Positions 28,433-36,992 of a DNA stretch of 64,000 nt are shown here, piece by piece. Under the pieces are notes generated by a model. It had not been told where the DNA came from and did no database searches. It saw only the letters and a list, made by a program, of their open reading frames with translations. The first letter of the stretch is position 1, and the number at the start of each line of letters is the position of its first letter. The translations under genes and the position numbers were made by a program. The DNA comes from Roseovarius sp. SCSIO 43702 (lineage in GTDB: Bacteria; Pseudomonadota; Alphaproteobacteria; Rhodobacterales; Rhodobacteraceae). The stretch covers positions 828,501 to 892,500 of the forward strand of contig NZ_CP080623.1 of the NCBI RefSeq assembly GCF_019599045.1, read 5' to 3'.

Positions 28433-29016
28433 TGCTCCTGGCTCGGCGGAAGGTGCGGATCGAGACCGAGCGTCTGACCTTGCGCCAGCCGATGATGAGC
28501 GATCACCGGATGTGGGCGGCCCTGCGCCGGGAAAGCGCCGAGTTCCTGACCCGGTGGGAGCCCGCCTGGGCCAACGATCACCTGAGCCGGAAGTCCTTCA
28601 CGAGCCGCGTCTACTGGGCACAGCGGTCCATCGCGAACGGCTCGGCTTTGCCGCTTTTCCTGATCCGGCGGGAGGATGAGCGGCTTTTGGGGGCGATCAC
28701 CCTCGACAATATCCGGCGGGGTCCGGCGCAGGCGGGGACGCTGGGCTACTGGATCGGGGCGAGCCATGCGCGGCAGGGCTACATGCGCGAGGCGATCGAG
28801 GCGGTGGTGCATCACGCGTGGGGCCGGCTCGATCTGAGCCGGATCGAGGCGGCATGCCTGCCCGAGAACACCGCCTCGCGCCGGTTGCTTGAGAAATGCG
28901 GCTTCAAATACGAGGGCGTCGCGCAGAGCTATCTGCAGATCGACGGGCGCTGGCGGACGCATGTTCTTTATGCCGCGCTGCGGCTCGATCGCCGGGGGCG
29001 CACGGACGTGGGCTGA
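28432..29016 (+). CDS. GNAT N-acetyltransferase, RimJ/RimL type
   Basis: A 194-residue acetyltransferase. The N-terminus ETERLTLRQPMMSDHRMWAA is that of RimJ/L-type enzymes, and the acetyl-CoA site is in GYWIGASHARQGYMREAIEA followed by ARRLLEKCGFKYEGVAQSYL-like sequence. Such enzymes acetylate ribosomal-protein N-termini or other amines; the target is unknown. ATG 28432 overlaps the stop of the M16 gene by one base (TGATG). Confidence 0.88.
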   Translation: MLLARRKVRIETERLTLRQPMMSDHRMWAALRRESAEFLTRWEPAWANDHLSRKSFTSRVYWAQRSIANGSALPLFLIRREDERLLGAITLDNIRRGPAQAGTLGYWIGASHARQGYMREAIEAVVHHAWGRLDLSRIEAACLPENTASRRLLEKCGFKYEGVAQSYLQIDGRWRTHVLYAALRLDRRGRTDVG

Positions 29017-29050
29017 TAACTCGAGCGAGTTCAGGATAAGATGAAGGGCC

Positions 29051-29269
29051 TCACGGCACGTTGTCGATGCCCGATCTGCCCCAGGGGTGGCAGCGCGCGA
29101 TGCGGCGGAGGGTGAGCCAACCGCCGCGCAGGCCGCCGTGCTTGGCCAGCGCCTCGAGCGCGTAGGCGCTGCAGGTCGGATGGAAGCGACAGCCATGGCC
29201 AACCCAGGGCGAAAAGACCAGGCGGTAGCCGCGCACCGGAAGCGCCAGGAGATAGGCCAGGGGGGTCAT
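29051..29269 (-). CDS. yidD: Membrane protein insertion efficiency factor YidD
   Basis: A 72-residue YidD protein with an amphipathic N-terminus (LAYLLALPVRGYRLVFSPWV), the diagnostic CRFHPTCSAYALEAL and the closing GIDNVP region. It aids YidC-dependent membrane insertion. ATG 29269 overlaps the rnpA stop by 4 bp. It is the last gene of rpmH-rnpA-yidD; the next gene is convergent and 34 bp away. Confidence 0.93.
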   Translation of the reverse strand: MTPLAYLLALPVRGYRLVFSPWVGHGCRFHPTCSAYALEALAKHGGLRGGWLTLRRIARCHPWGRSGIDNVP

Positions 29270-29661
29270 CTTTCGTGCAGCTTGCGCAAGGCGGTGACCA
29301 GGTCGTCCTTGAGCGCGTCGAAGGGGCGGGCGGCGGTCGCTTCGGCGCGGCCGATGAGGACATAATCCCAGCCCGGCTTTCCATGGAGCGGCAATACGGC
29401 ACGGGCGGCCTCGCGCAGGCGCCGCTTGGCGCGGTTGCGGGCGACCGCGTTGCCGACCTTTTTCGAGCAGGTGAAGCCCATGCGGATGGCGGGGTTGTCG
29501 TCGCGCCGGTCGCGGGCCTGCACCATCATCGACGGCGTGCCCTGCCGGGCTGCGCGGGCGGCGGCGAGAAAGTCGGCCCGCGTCTTGATGATCTCCGGAC
29601 ATGACGATGCCGCCGATGGCATCGTCCCCGTGTCATCCGCGGGGGCTGTCGGCGGTGTCAT
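29266..29661 (-). CDS. rnpA: Ribonuclease P protein component
   Basis: A 131-residue RnpA, the protein cofactor of RNase P in tRNA 5' maturation. Diagnostic are KTRADFLAAARAARQG, GFTCSKKVGNAVARNRAKRR and LREAAR. ATG 29661 gives a typical Roseobacter-style disordered N-terminus; ATG 29622 (MPSAASSCPE) would give 118 residues and cannot be excluded. It lies 29 bp downstream of rpmH and overlaps yidD by 4 bp. Confidence 0.92.
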   Translation of the reverse strand: MTPPTAPADDTGTMPSAASSCPEIIKTRADFLAAARAARQGTPSMMVQARDRRDDNPAIRMGFTCSKKVGNAVARNRAKRRLREAARAVLPLHGKPGWDYVLIGRAEATAARPFDALKDDLVTALRKLHER

Positions 29662-29690
29662 GTCAGGTTGACCTGTCGGCTTGGCGGCGC

Positions 29691-29825
29691 TCAGGCGCTG
29701 AGCGACTTGCGGCCACGTGCGCGGCGCGCGTTCAGGATCTTGCGGCCGGCCTTGGTGGCCATGCGCGCACGGAAGCCGTGGCGGCGCTTGCGAACGAGGT
29801 TCGAGGGTTGAAAGGTGCGCTTCAT
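29691..29825 (-). CDS. rpmH: Ribosomal protein L34
   Basis: A 44-residue, highly basic L34: [18 protein letters not shown], then [20 protein letters not shown] and a short KSLSA tail. It is a large-subunit ribosomal protein. The length and sequence are fully typical, and the rpmH-rnpA-yidD order is near universal. The 284 bp to the right hold its promoter and no gene. Confidence 0.97.
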
Positions 29826-30109
29826 CGCTCCGTCTCCGATTGTCTTGTCGGGGCGGACCCTGCGGGAATCGCGGGATCACGGGCCCATGTATCTCGAAGC
29901 CCGGTCTATAGAGGGGGTGCGGGGCCAAGTCAAACCCTGCGGGCGCGCATTCTGCAACAAATCCGTGCCCGGCCCCGCATGGGCTGTTACATATGGCTCG
30001 ACCGGGGGCCGAATGGGGAATTCGCCATCACCGTCGATCAATCGCGCGTGACCGGGCTATGCGCGGCGGCATCCACGGCGCATCTTGGCTGGAAACGAGC
30101 GAGACCGAC

Positions 30110-30859
30110 ATGCGAGATGACAGAATGGACGAGGCCGGCCCCCGCGACGATAACAGGAGCCCGTGGCGACACGCGCCACTTGCCGCGATCATTACCGCCG
30201 CGATCGTGGGGTATTTCACCCTGGGCGACTACCTGAGCTTCGACACGCTGCGCGACAATCGTGAGGCGCTGCTGGCCTATCGCGACGCGCATTACCCGCT
30301 TCTCGCGCTGCTTTTCGTCGCCGTCTACTTCGTGATCGTGGCCTTCTCGCTTCCGGGTGCCGCCGTGGCATCGGTGACGGGCGGGTTCCTCTTTGGGTTG
30401 ACACTCGGGACGATGTTCAACGTCGTTGCGGCGAGCCTTGGGGCCTTCGCGATCTTCTGGGCGGCGCGCACGGGGTTGGGCAGGGCCCTGGCCGCGCGGA
30501 TGGAAGCGAGCAAGGGAACCATCAAGCGCCTGAAGGCGGGCCTGCACGAGAACGAGATCAGTGTCCTTTTCCTGCTGCGTCTCGTGCCGGCGGTGCCGTT
30601 CTTCGTCGCCAACCTGCTGCCGGCGCTGGTGGGGGTCAAGTTCCGCAACTTCGCCTTCACGACCGTGCTGGGCATCATTCCCGGCGCCATCGTGTTCACC
30701 TGGATCGGTGTGGGACTCGGAGAGGTGTTCGACAGGGGCGAAAGCCCCGACATGAGCCTCTTGTGGGAGCCGCAGATCATCGGCCCGCTCCTGGGCCTCA
30801 GCGCGCTCGCCGCGCTGCCCATCGTGGTCCGCGCGCTGCGCGGTCAGAAGGAGGTGTGA
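30110..30859 (+). CDS. TVP38/TMEM64 (DedA-like) membrane protein
   Basis: A 249-residue integral membrane protein of the SNARE-associated/VTT family. Landmarks are the reentrant motif FSLPGAAVASVTGGFLFGLT, the central FLLRLVPAVPFFVANLLPAL and the C-terminal helices. VTT proteins are implicated in lipid scrambling and membrane homeostasis. ATG 30110 (MRDDRMDEAG) is preferred over a longer Arg-rich extension; ATG 30125 is possible. It lies 4 bp upstream of a FAD disulfide oxidoreductase, a pairing common in bacteria. Confidence 0.86.
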   Translation: MRDDRMDEAGPRDDNRSPWRHAPLAAIITAAIVGYFTLGDYLSFDTLRDNREALLAYRDAHYPLLALLFVAVYFVIVAFSLPGAAVASVTGGFLFGLTLGTMFNVVAASLGAFAIFWAARTGLGRALAARMEASKGTIKRLKAGLHENEISVLFLLRLVPAVPFFVANLLPALVGVKFRNFAFTTVLGIIPGAIVFTWIGVGLGEVFDRGESPDMSLLWEPQIIGPLLGLSALAALPIVVRALRGQKEV

Positions 30860-30863
30860 CGGC

Positions 30864-32282
30864 ATGGCCAATCTCAAGACGGACATCCTGGTCATCGGGG
30901 CGGGATCGGGCGGCCTTTCGGTGGCCGCGGGCGCGGTGCAGATGGGTGCGGACGTGATCATGCTCGAAGGGCACCGGATGGGGGGCGATTGCCTCAATTA
31001 CGGGTGCGTGCCTTCCAAAGCGCTCATCGCGAGCGGGAAGGCCGCCCATGCGCAGGCCAATGCCGGCCGGTTCGGGGTGGCAAGCGTCGTGCCGGAGGTG
31101 GATTACGCGGCCGCCAAGGATCATGTGGCGGAAGTGATCGCGCAGATCGCGCCGGTGGACAGCCAGGAGCGGTTCGAGAGCCTCGGCGTCCGGGTCATCC
31201 GCGAATATGGCGAATTCATCTCGGAGACCGAGATGCGCGCGGGCGCGGACGTGATCACCGCGCGGCGTATCGTGATCGCGACCGGGTCGTCTCCGCTCGT
31301 CCCGCCGATACCGGGGCTCGAAACCGTGCCCTACGAGACGAACGAGACCCTGTTCGAGTTGCGCGAGAAGCCCGGACACCTTCTGATCGTCGGTGGTGGC
31401 CCCATCGGCATGGAGATGGCGCAGGCGCATCGCCGGCTGGGATGTGACGTGACGGTGATCGAGGGGGAGACCGCGCTGGGTCGCGACGATCCCGAGACCG
31501 CGGCGATCGTGCTCGACGCGCTGCGCGAGGAAGGCGTCGAGATCGCCGAAGGCGCGATGGCCAAGAAGGTGCGCGGCCAAGCGGGCGCGGTCGAGATCGA
31601 GGTCGAGGACGGGCGCGTGTTCCGGGGCACGCACCTGTTGATGGCAGTCGGCCGCAAGGCGAACGTCGAGCGGCTCAACCTCGCGGCCGCGGGGATCGAG
31701 ACGACGCGGGCGGGGATCAAGGTCGATGCCGGGCTGCGCACGACCAACCGCAGGGTCTATGCCATCGGTGACGTGGCGGGCGGCCTGCAATTCACCCACG
31801 TGGCGTCATATCATGCCGGCCTGGTCATCCGCTCGGCGCTTTTCGGTCTGCCGGTGAAGCAACGGACAGCCCATCTTCCCTGGGCCACCTATACGCAGCC
31901 GGAACTTGCCCAGGTCGGCCAGACCGAGGCGCAGGCGCGCGCGGCGCATGGTGACAGGCTCGAGGTGGTGCGGTTCGAATACGCTCACAACGACCGGGCC
32001 ATTGCCGAGCGCAAGACCACGGGTCTCATCAAGGTGATGGTGGTCAAGGGACGCCCGGTGGGCGCCTCCATCGCGGGCTGTCAGGCGGGCGAACTCATCA
32101 ATCTCTGGGCGCTGGTTCTTGCAAACGGCCTGAAGATGACGCAGGTCGCGAACATGGTGGCCCCCTATCCGACCATCGGTGAGATCAACAAGCGCGCGGC
32201 GGGTGCCTATTTCTCGCCGCGGCTGTTCGAAAGCCGTATGGTGAAGCGCATCGTGGGGCTGGTGCAACGCTGGCTGCCGTAA
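30864..32282 (+). CDS. FAD-dependent pyridine-nucleotide disulfide oxidoreductase (mercuric reductase-like)
   Basis: A 472-residue class I flavoprotein disulfide reductase. The FAD site VIGAGSGGLSVAAGAVQMG is followed by the redox disulfide GGDCLNYGCVPSKALIASG, the NAD(P) site LLIVGGGPIGMEMAQAHRRL, the second FAD motif VYAIGDVAGG, and the C-terminal dimerisation domain. It lacks the C-terminal cysteine pair and the heavy-metal domain of true mercuric reductase, so the substrate is unknown. The 4-bp gap to the TVP38 gene suggests a joint role. Confidence 0.86.
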   Translation: MANLKTDILVIGAGSGGLSVAAGAVQMGADVIMLEGHRMGGDCLNYGCVPSKALIASGKAAHAQANAGRFGVASVVPEVDYAAAKDHVAEVIAQIAPVDSQERFESLGVRVIREYGEFISETEMRAGADVITARRIVIATGSSPLVPPIPGLETVPYETNETLFELREKPGHLLIVGGGPIGMEMAQAHRRLGCDVTVIEGETALGRDDPETAAIVLDALREEGVEIAEGAMAKKVRGQAGAVEIEVEDGRVFRGTHLLMAVGRKANVERLNLAAAGIETTRAGIKVDAGLRTTNRRVYAIGDVAGGLQFTHVASYHAGLVIRSALFGLPVKQRTAHLPWATYTQPELAQVGQTEAQARAAHGDRLEVVRFEYAHNDRAIAERKTTGLIKVMVVKGRPVGASIAGCQAGELINLWALVLANGLKMTQVANMVAPYPTIGEINKRAAGAYFSPRLFESRMVKRIVGLVQRWLP

Positions 32283-32300
32283 GGGCCGCGGGGACGGGAC

Positions 32301-33692
32301 ATGCTCAATTCGCTTTCTGGACGCTTCCTGCTCCTGACGCTCATCTTCGTGATGCTGGCCGAAGTGCTGATCTTCGTGCCGTCGGTCGCGCGGTTCCGCG
32401 AGGATTACCTGCTCTCGCGGCTCGAGCGTGCACAGATCGCATCGCTCGCTCTTCTGGCGGGCGAGGAGATCAGCCCCGATCTCGAGGAAGAACTGCTGGC
32501 GAACGCGGGCGTGTTCAACGTTGTGCTGCGGCGGGACGAGGCGCGCCAGCTTGTCCTGTCGTCGCCGATGCCCAAGCCGATCTCGGCGACGTTCGATCTG
32601 CGCGATGCGACCGCGCCCGAGCTTATCCGCGACGCGATCGCGCGGCTTCTCGACCCGGAGCCGGAGGTGATCCGGGTCATGGGCGAGCCCCTGCGGATGG
32701 CGGGGCTCTTGATCGAGGTCACGATGGATACGGCCGATCTCAGGGCCGCGATGATAGATTACGGTCTGCGTATCCTCGCGCTCTCGGCGGTCATCTCGAT
32801 CATCACCGCGGTCATGCTGTTCGTCGCGGTCCGCATCTTCCTCGTGAAGCCGATCAAGAGGGTGGTGGGAAACATGAAGACCTATGCGGCGGCCCCGGAG
32901 GACGCGCGTGGCGTCATCATGCCCACGGCCGGCATTCGCGAACTGCGCGAGGCCGAAGAGACGCTTCAGGTCATGCAGACGCAGATCACCCAGTCGCTGC
33001 GTCAGAAGGAGCGGCTTGCCCAGCTTGGCGGCGCGGTGGCGAAGGTGAGCCACGATCTGCGCAACATACTGACCTCGGCGCAGCTTTTCACCGACCGGAT
33101 CGAGATGAGCGAGGATCCGGGGGTGCGCCGCCTTGCGCCGAAGCTCGTGGGGTCGATCAAGCGGGCGGTGCATCTGTGTGAATCAACGCTCGCCTTCGGT
33201 AAGGCCGAGGAACCGGCGCCGACGCTCGGGATCGTGCCGTTGGCCGATATCGTCGAGGACGTGCTGGCGAGCGAGCGGCTCGCCGTCGGCGAAGATGGCC
33301 CCGTCGCCTTCGAGGAGCGGGTGCCGGAGGGCATGATGATCCGCGCCGACGCCGAGCAGATGTATCGCGTGATCGCCAACCTTGCCCGCAACGCGCGGCA
33401 GGCGATCGAGGCGGGGCCGGGAGACGGCCGTATCCTCATCGAGGCCAACGAGGACGAGGCCGCATGGCGGATCCGCGTGCGCGACACCGGACCCGGCCTG
33501 CCCGAGAAGGCGCGCGCGCATCTTTTCACCCCGTTCCAGGGGGGCACGCGCAAGGAGGGCACGGGGCTCGGCCTGTCGATCTCGGCCGACCTGGTGCGCG
33601 GCCATGGCGGGCAACTCGTGCTCGAGCAAACCGGGCCGGACGGCACGAGCTTCGTCATCATCCTGCCCAAGGGATCGCTGACGCCCGGATGA
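32301..33692 (+). CDS. Membrane sensor histidine kinase
   Basis: A 463-residue kinase with two membrane segments (FLLLTLIFVMLAEVLIFVPS near residue 10 and ILALSAVISIITAVMLFVAV near 155) around a periplasmic sensor. A HAMP-like linker is followed by the phosphoacceptor histidine in KVSHDLRNILTSAQLF and the HATPase domain (NLARNARQAIE, RDTGPGLP, GTGLGLSISADLV). No response regulator is adjacent on this strand, so it is an orphan or part of the upstream TVP38-oxidoreductase unit (18-bp gap). Confidence 0.88.
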   Translation: MLNSLSGRFLLLTLIFVMLAEVLIFVPSVARFREDYLLSRLERAQIASLALLAGEEISPDLEEELLANAGVFNVVLRRDEARQLVLSSPMPKPISATFDLRDATAPELIRDAIARLLDPEPEVIRVMGEPLRMAGLLIEVTMDTADLRAAMIDYGLRILALSAVISIITAVMLFVAVRIFLVKPIKRVVGNMKTYAAAPEDARGVIMPTAGIRELREAEETLQVMQTQITQSLRQKERLAQLGGAVAKVSHDLRNILTSAQLFTDRIEMSEDPGVRRLAPKLVGSIKRAVHLCESTLAFGKAEEPAPTLGIVPLADIVEDVLASERLAVGEDGPVAFEERVPEGMMIRADAEQMYRVIANLARNARQAIEAGPGDGRILIEANEDEAAWRIRVRDTGPGLPEKARAHLFTPFQGGTRKEGTGLGLSISADLVRGHGGQLVLEQTGPDGTSFVIILPKGSLTPG

Positions 33693-33763
33693 GGGCCCCC
33701 GTGCGTTTTCTCACGCCATCCCCCTTGCAATGACCGGCCAGTGGCGATAGATGCCTGCGGGAC

Positions 33764-33840
33764 GGACCGATAGCTCAGCTGGATAGAGTACTTGACTACG
33801 AATCAAGGGGTCGGGGGTTCGAATCCTCCTCGGTCCGCCA
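33764..33840 (+). tRNA. tRNA-Arg (anticodon ACG)
   Basis: A complete cloverleaf: 7-bp acceptor (GGACCGA / TCGGTCC, discriminator G), D arm GCTCAGCTGGATAGAG, anticodon arm CTTGA-CTACGAA-TCAAG with anticodon ACG, T arm GGGGGTTCGAATCCTCC, and encoded CCA. The integrase remnant immediately downstream suggests that its 3' end has served as an integration site. Confidence 0.96.
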
Positions 33841-33867
33841 CCTTGACCGCAAGACATTGAAAAGTAA

Positions 33868-34113
33868 TCACTTTTTTTGCGGTTTGCACGTTGGTTCGGG
33901 TTCCTGCGTTTCAGTTTGCACGTTCCGTTCTTGTTCCAGCCCCGTGACTGCGCGGCGGCGATCCGCTTTCTTCGCGTATCTCTCGACCTCTTGAAGGGTC
34001 ATATGGCCTAGCCATGCGACCCCTAAGATCTTGTTCTTCCACAGAAATGTGTTTAGCAGCGCAAAGGCCGGACCGAAGCCACCGATGCCGAAGAAAGTCC
34101 TGAGGCACTCCAC
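33868..34113 (-). pseudogene. Truncated tyrosine recombinase (integrase) remnant at tRNA-Arg
   Basis: The open frame encodes 81 residues. Its second half contains GHMTLQEVERYAKKADRRR, which matches the C-terminal box of phage/ICE-type tyrosine recombinases (GH-x-TL-x-EV-x-RY with the catalytic Tyr), followed by a typical polar tail (GLEQERNVQTE). The upstream catalytic Arg and His-x-x-Arg boxes are absent and the N-terminal half of the frame does not resemble the family, so it is a decayed fragment. It ends 28 bp from the tRNA-Arg 3' end, the normal place for an island integrase. Composition is less GC-rich than the surroundings. The flank 34114-34312 shows no gene. Confidence 0.7.
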
Positions 34114-34312
34114 CGCACTGCACCGCGAAGGAAGGTTCCTTCAGCAGCAATGTCAGGGCGTACCAACCGATCATCGAATACGACCGGCGGTCGACGCGTG
34201 AGCAAACGAAGGATTGGTGCGGTTGTCCAGAGGTTTAGCGATCGGCGATCTCCTCAGCAACTATGCCGCGATGCGGAAGGAGACGCGAAGCGGCTGACCT
34301 GCCCAACGCTTC

Positions 34313-35680
34313 TTACGTCCGGAGCGGCGCAGGTCGTGCGAAGGCGTCCGGAAGATCTGTCGGCAACTTGATGGAGACCTGGAAACCCGACGCGGTGCCG
34401 GGACGAGGCGACTGGAGAAGGAGGGGGCTTCCGATCCGGTCGGCAATGGCGGCGACGATGGCGAGGCCGAGTCCGCTGCCGTAAGTGCTTGCATGTGCCC
34501 GCTCGAAGCGCGCCGTCAGGCGGTCGAGGGTTTCGCGCGGTAGGACGGGACCGTCGTTCGCCACGATCAGTTGCCCGTCTCCTGTCAGGGTCACGTCGAC
34601 CGAAGCATTCTCCGCTCCATGACGGAGGGCGTTCTCCACGAGGTTTCGCAAGAGGATTCCGAAGGCGTCGGGGTCGATGTCCGACATGACGCCCGTCTCC
34701 GGCAGTGTCAGCACCACCCGCCCTGGCGCGTCCGCCTGCCCGATATCGTCCACAATAACACGCGCGACAGCTCTCAAGTCCGAGCTTCGGTCCGTCCGCA
34801 GTCGTCCGCCTTCCGCCCGCGCAAGCTGCATGAGGCGCTCGGAAAGCCGCGTCAGGCGCTTGAGCGTCGCCTCGATCTCTGCAGCGCGCGCGTCAGTGGC
34901 CGGATCGCACGTCTCCGACCGGATCCGCTGCGCCTGCGCGATGGCGCCCGCCAACGGCGTCCGAATTTCATGGGCAGCGTTCGCCGCGAAGCTGCGTTCA
35001 GCCTCGAACGCCTCGCGCAACCTTTCCAGAAGGTTGTTCAGGGTTGCAGCCAGCGGTCCGATTTCCGTCGGCAGGTCTTCGGCGGGAACCTCCGACAGGT
35101 CGCGGGCGCTGCGTGCCTCGATCCGTGTGCGGTAGCGGCGCAGGGGGGCCAGGCTGAAGCGGACGGCCAGGATGATCGCAGCGAGTGCCACGGGCAGCAC
35201 GACCAGCAGCGGCAGGCTTAGGCCCACCCGGATTTCCCGCGCGACCGATGCGCGATGCGCAAGCGGCTCTGCCACGGTGATGCGGATCGTCCCCTGGAGC
35301 GCCGCGTCGCTGTAAAGGCGATGCGTGGCCGTCTGCTCGAACCCCGGCTGGCTGTAAGGCGGGAACGTTGCGGGATTCGCCGCGTGGGATTGCAGCAGGA
35401 TGCGCCCCTCAGCGTCACGGACAACGTAGGTGAAGAACTCGTCATGCTCGCGGATCGGCGCGAGCCGCTGCGTCACACCCTGATCTTCGCGGCCCACGAT
35501 GTCGGTCACCGCCAGCGGCAGGATGCGCTCGGCGGTCTCGCGCAGGGCAGAGTCGAAGATCTCGTCCAACTCGTCCCTGACGATCACCGCCGTGACCGTC
35601 GCGGCCAGCAACCAGAGGATCGTCAGCACGAGGTCCAGCGTCAGGCCCAGCCGTGCCTGAAGGCTGCGCGGCCACTTCAC
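34313..35680 (-). CDS. Sensor histidine kinase, QseC/PmrB-like
   Basis: A 455-residue EnvZ/QseC-class kinase. It has an N-terminal membrane helix (LTLDLVLTILWLLAATVTAV), a periplasmic domain of about 130 residues, a second helix (LPLLVVLPVALAAIILAV), HAMP, the H-box histidine in FAANAAHEIRTPLAGAIAQA, and the ATPase motifs N (LLRNLVENALRHGAE), G1 (VANDGPVL) and G2 (GSGLGLAIVAAIADRIG). The GTG start at 35680 overlaps the response-regulator stop (GTGA). Together they form a two-component system divergent from the PepSY/flavin genes, which it probably controls. Confidence 0.9.
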   Translation of the reverse strand: MKWPRSLQARLGLTLDLVLTILWLLAATVTAVIVRDELDEIFDSALRETAERILPLAVTDIVGREDQGVTQRLAPIREHDEFFTYVVRDAEGRILLQSHAANPATFPPYSQPGFEQTATHRLYSDAALQGTIRITVAEPLAHRASVAREIRVGLSLPLLVVLPVALAAIILAVRFSLAPLRRYRTRIEARSARDLSEVPAEDLPTEIGPLAATLNNLLERLREAFEAERSFAANAAHEIRTPLAGAIAQAQRIRSETCDPATDARAAEIEATLKRLTRLSERLMQLARAEGGRLRTDRSSDLRAVARVIVDDIGQADAPGRVVLTLPETGVMSDIDPDAFGILLRNLVENALRHGAENASVDVTLTGDGQLIVANDGPVLPRETLDRLTARFERAHASTYGSGLGLAIVAAIADRIGSPLLLQSPRPGTASGFQVSIKLPTDLPDAFARPAPLRT

Positions 35681-36336
35681 GGCTTGCCCAGCCTGTAGCC
35701 CATGCCGCGCTCGGTCTCGATGACGGCGCTTCCGAGCTTCTTGCGCAGCCGGCTGACATGGACCTCGATGGTGTTGCTCTCCACCTCGGTGTCGAAGGCA
35801 TAAAGCTTCTCCTCCAGCTGCGGCTTGGACAGCAGTTGCCCCGGACGCGCGAGGAACGCCTCGAACAGCGCCCATTCGCGCGCCGTCAGCTGGACGGGTT
35901 TGCCGTCGCGGTGAATGCTGTGCGCGGCCAGGTCGATGTCCAGCGGCCCATGGGTGACGATGGGGTTGGGGTTGCCGCTGTAGCGCCGCGCGACCGAGCC
36001 GATCCGGGCCGACAGTTCGGACAGGTCGAAGGGTTTCACGAGGTAGTCGTCGGCGCCCGAGTTCAGGCCCTCGATCCGGTCCGAGACCTGGTCGAGCGCT
36101 GTCAGGATGATGACCGGCGTCACGTCGCCCCGCGCGCGCAAGCCCTTGAGAAATCCGATCCCACGACCGTCCGGCAGCATCAGGTCGAGCAGGATCAGGT
36201 CGTAGGAGGTGGCGCGCAGCGCGTCGCCCGCCGCGTCCAGGCGCGTGACCCAGTCCGCCGATTGGCCATCGGCAGCGATCTGGTCGCGCACGGCAGCGCC
36301 GAGAGTCGTGTCGTCTTCGATCAGAAGCATGCGCAT
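35677..36336 (-). CDS. OmpR-family response regulator
   Basis: A 219-residue regulator: receiver domain with acidic Asp8-Asp9, phosphoacceptor Asp51 (DLILLDLMLPDGRG) and Lys101 (VKPF), then a winged-helix DNA-binding domain (LTAREWALFEAFLARPGQLL, VHVSRLRKKLG and GYRLGKP). ATG 36336 (MRMLLIEDD) is chosen over an upstream in-frame ATG because the receiver begins here and AGGAG lies upstream. It is 145 bp from the divergent PepSY gene, and two oppositely oriented CTGAC-N6-CTGAA repeats fill that gap, suggesting autoregulation and control of the divergent genes. Confidence 0.93.
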   Translation of the reverse strand: MRMLLIEDDTTLGAAVRDQIAADGQSADWVTRLDAAGDALRATSYDLILLDLMLPDGRGIGFLKGLRARGDVTPVIILTALDQVSDRIEGLNSGADDYLVKPFDLSELSARIGSVARRYSGNPNPIVTHGPLDIDLAAHSIHRDGKPVQLTAREWALFEAFLARPGQLLSKPQLEEKLYAFDTEVESNTIEVHVSRLRKKLGSAVIETERGMGYRLGKP

Positions 36337-36380
36337 GTCTGGTCCCGCTCCTTCCCCATGACCTTGCATGATCCGTCCGG

Positions 36381-36430
36381 CTGACACGCAGCTGAAGCGG
36401 GTGGGCCGCCTCCCTTCAGGTTGCGGTCAG
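36381..36430. promoter_or_regulatory. Paired CTGAC-N6-CTGAA direct repeats, candidate response-regulator operator
   Basis: On the plus strand CTGACACGCAGCTGAA occupies 36381-36396. On the minus strand CTGACCGCAACCTGAA occupies 36430-36415. Each is a direct repeat with 11-bp periodicity, the usual geometry for OmpR/PmrA-type dimers, and the two face each other within the divergent promoter region. A third copy precedes the second PepSY gene. Confidence 0.65.
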
Positions 36431-36481
36431 CTTTGGCGCGCATGAATTACAGCAAGGGGCGTGCCACGGGGAGTTTGACGC

Positions 36482-36808
36482 ATGAAGAAGACATTGACAA
36501 TTCTCGGCTTTCTCGCGGTTTTCCCAGCCGGCGTGGCGCTGGCGGACGACGATTGCCTCGTGCCGATGGCTGACTGGCAGCCGCGAGACGTCGTTGCCCG
36601 GCTGGCCGACGAAAATGGCTGGACGGTGCGCCGCATCAAGATCGACGATGGCTGCTACGAGATGGACGCCCGAGATACCGAAGGGCGCCGAATCGAGGTG
36701 ACTATCCATCCGGCCACGCTCCAGATGATCGAGTTCGAATACGAAGACGAGGACGACGACGATCGCCGCGACAAGGACCGAGGCCGGGATCGGGATCACG
36801 AAGACTGA
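36482..36808 (+). CDS. Small secreted PepSY-domain protein (copy 1)
   Basis: A 108-residue exported protein with a signal peptide (cleavage near AVFPAGVALA-DDD). A short PepSY-like domain follows (DWQPRDVVARLADENGWTVR, RIKIDDGCYEMDARDTEGRR, IEVTIHPATLQMIEFE) and the tail is highly charged Asp/Glu/Arg-rich. Cys25 and Cys58 are conserved in the paralogue at 37087 and probably form a disulfide. PepSY domains are found in periplasmic sensors and in membrane electron-transfer proteins. The acidic tail could bind cations. It is divergent from the two-component genes and followed by a terminator. Confidence 0.85.
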   Translation: MKKTLTILGFLAVFPAGVALADDDCLVPMADWQPRDVVARLADENGWTVRRIKIDDGCYEMDARDTEGRRIEVTIHPATLQMIEFEYEDEDDDDRRDKDRGRDRDHED

Positions 36809-36942
36809 CTTCGGTATACCGTATCGGTCCGAACCTCAATTATTGCCACCATACAATGACGTACGACGGTTATCCCGCCACTTCCCGTAATATTTCCTGA
36901 TCGTTTGATACTGTAAACCGCAATATCCCCGGACCGATATGA

Positions 36943-36968
36943 CCCCCCCCTCCTCCGCGGGGGTTTTC
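36943..36968 (+). terminator. Intrinsic terminator after the first PepSY gene
   Basis: A run of C residues, TCCTCCG and then CGGGGG can fold into a GC stem followed by TTTTCTG. It lies 135 bp after the PepSY copy 1 stop and upstream of the second PepSY gene, so the two are probably transcribed separately. Confidence 0.55.
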
Positions 36969-36992
36969 TGCTTTCCTCCGGCCTTTTTCTTT

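Noticed and set aside
30864..32282. Mercuric reductase MerA
   Set aside because: It has the N-terminal redox CxxxxC but no C-terminal cysteine pair, no heavy-metal domain and no mer genes nearby.
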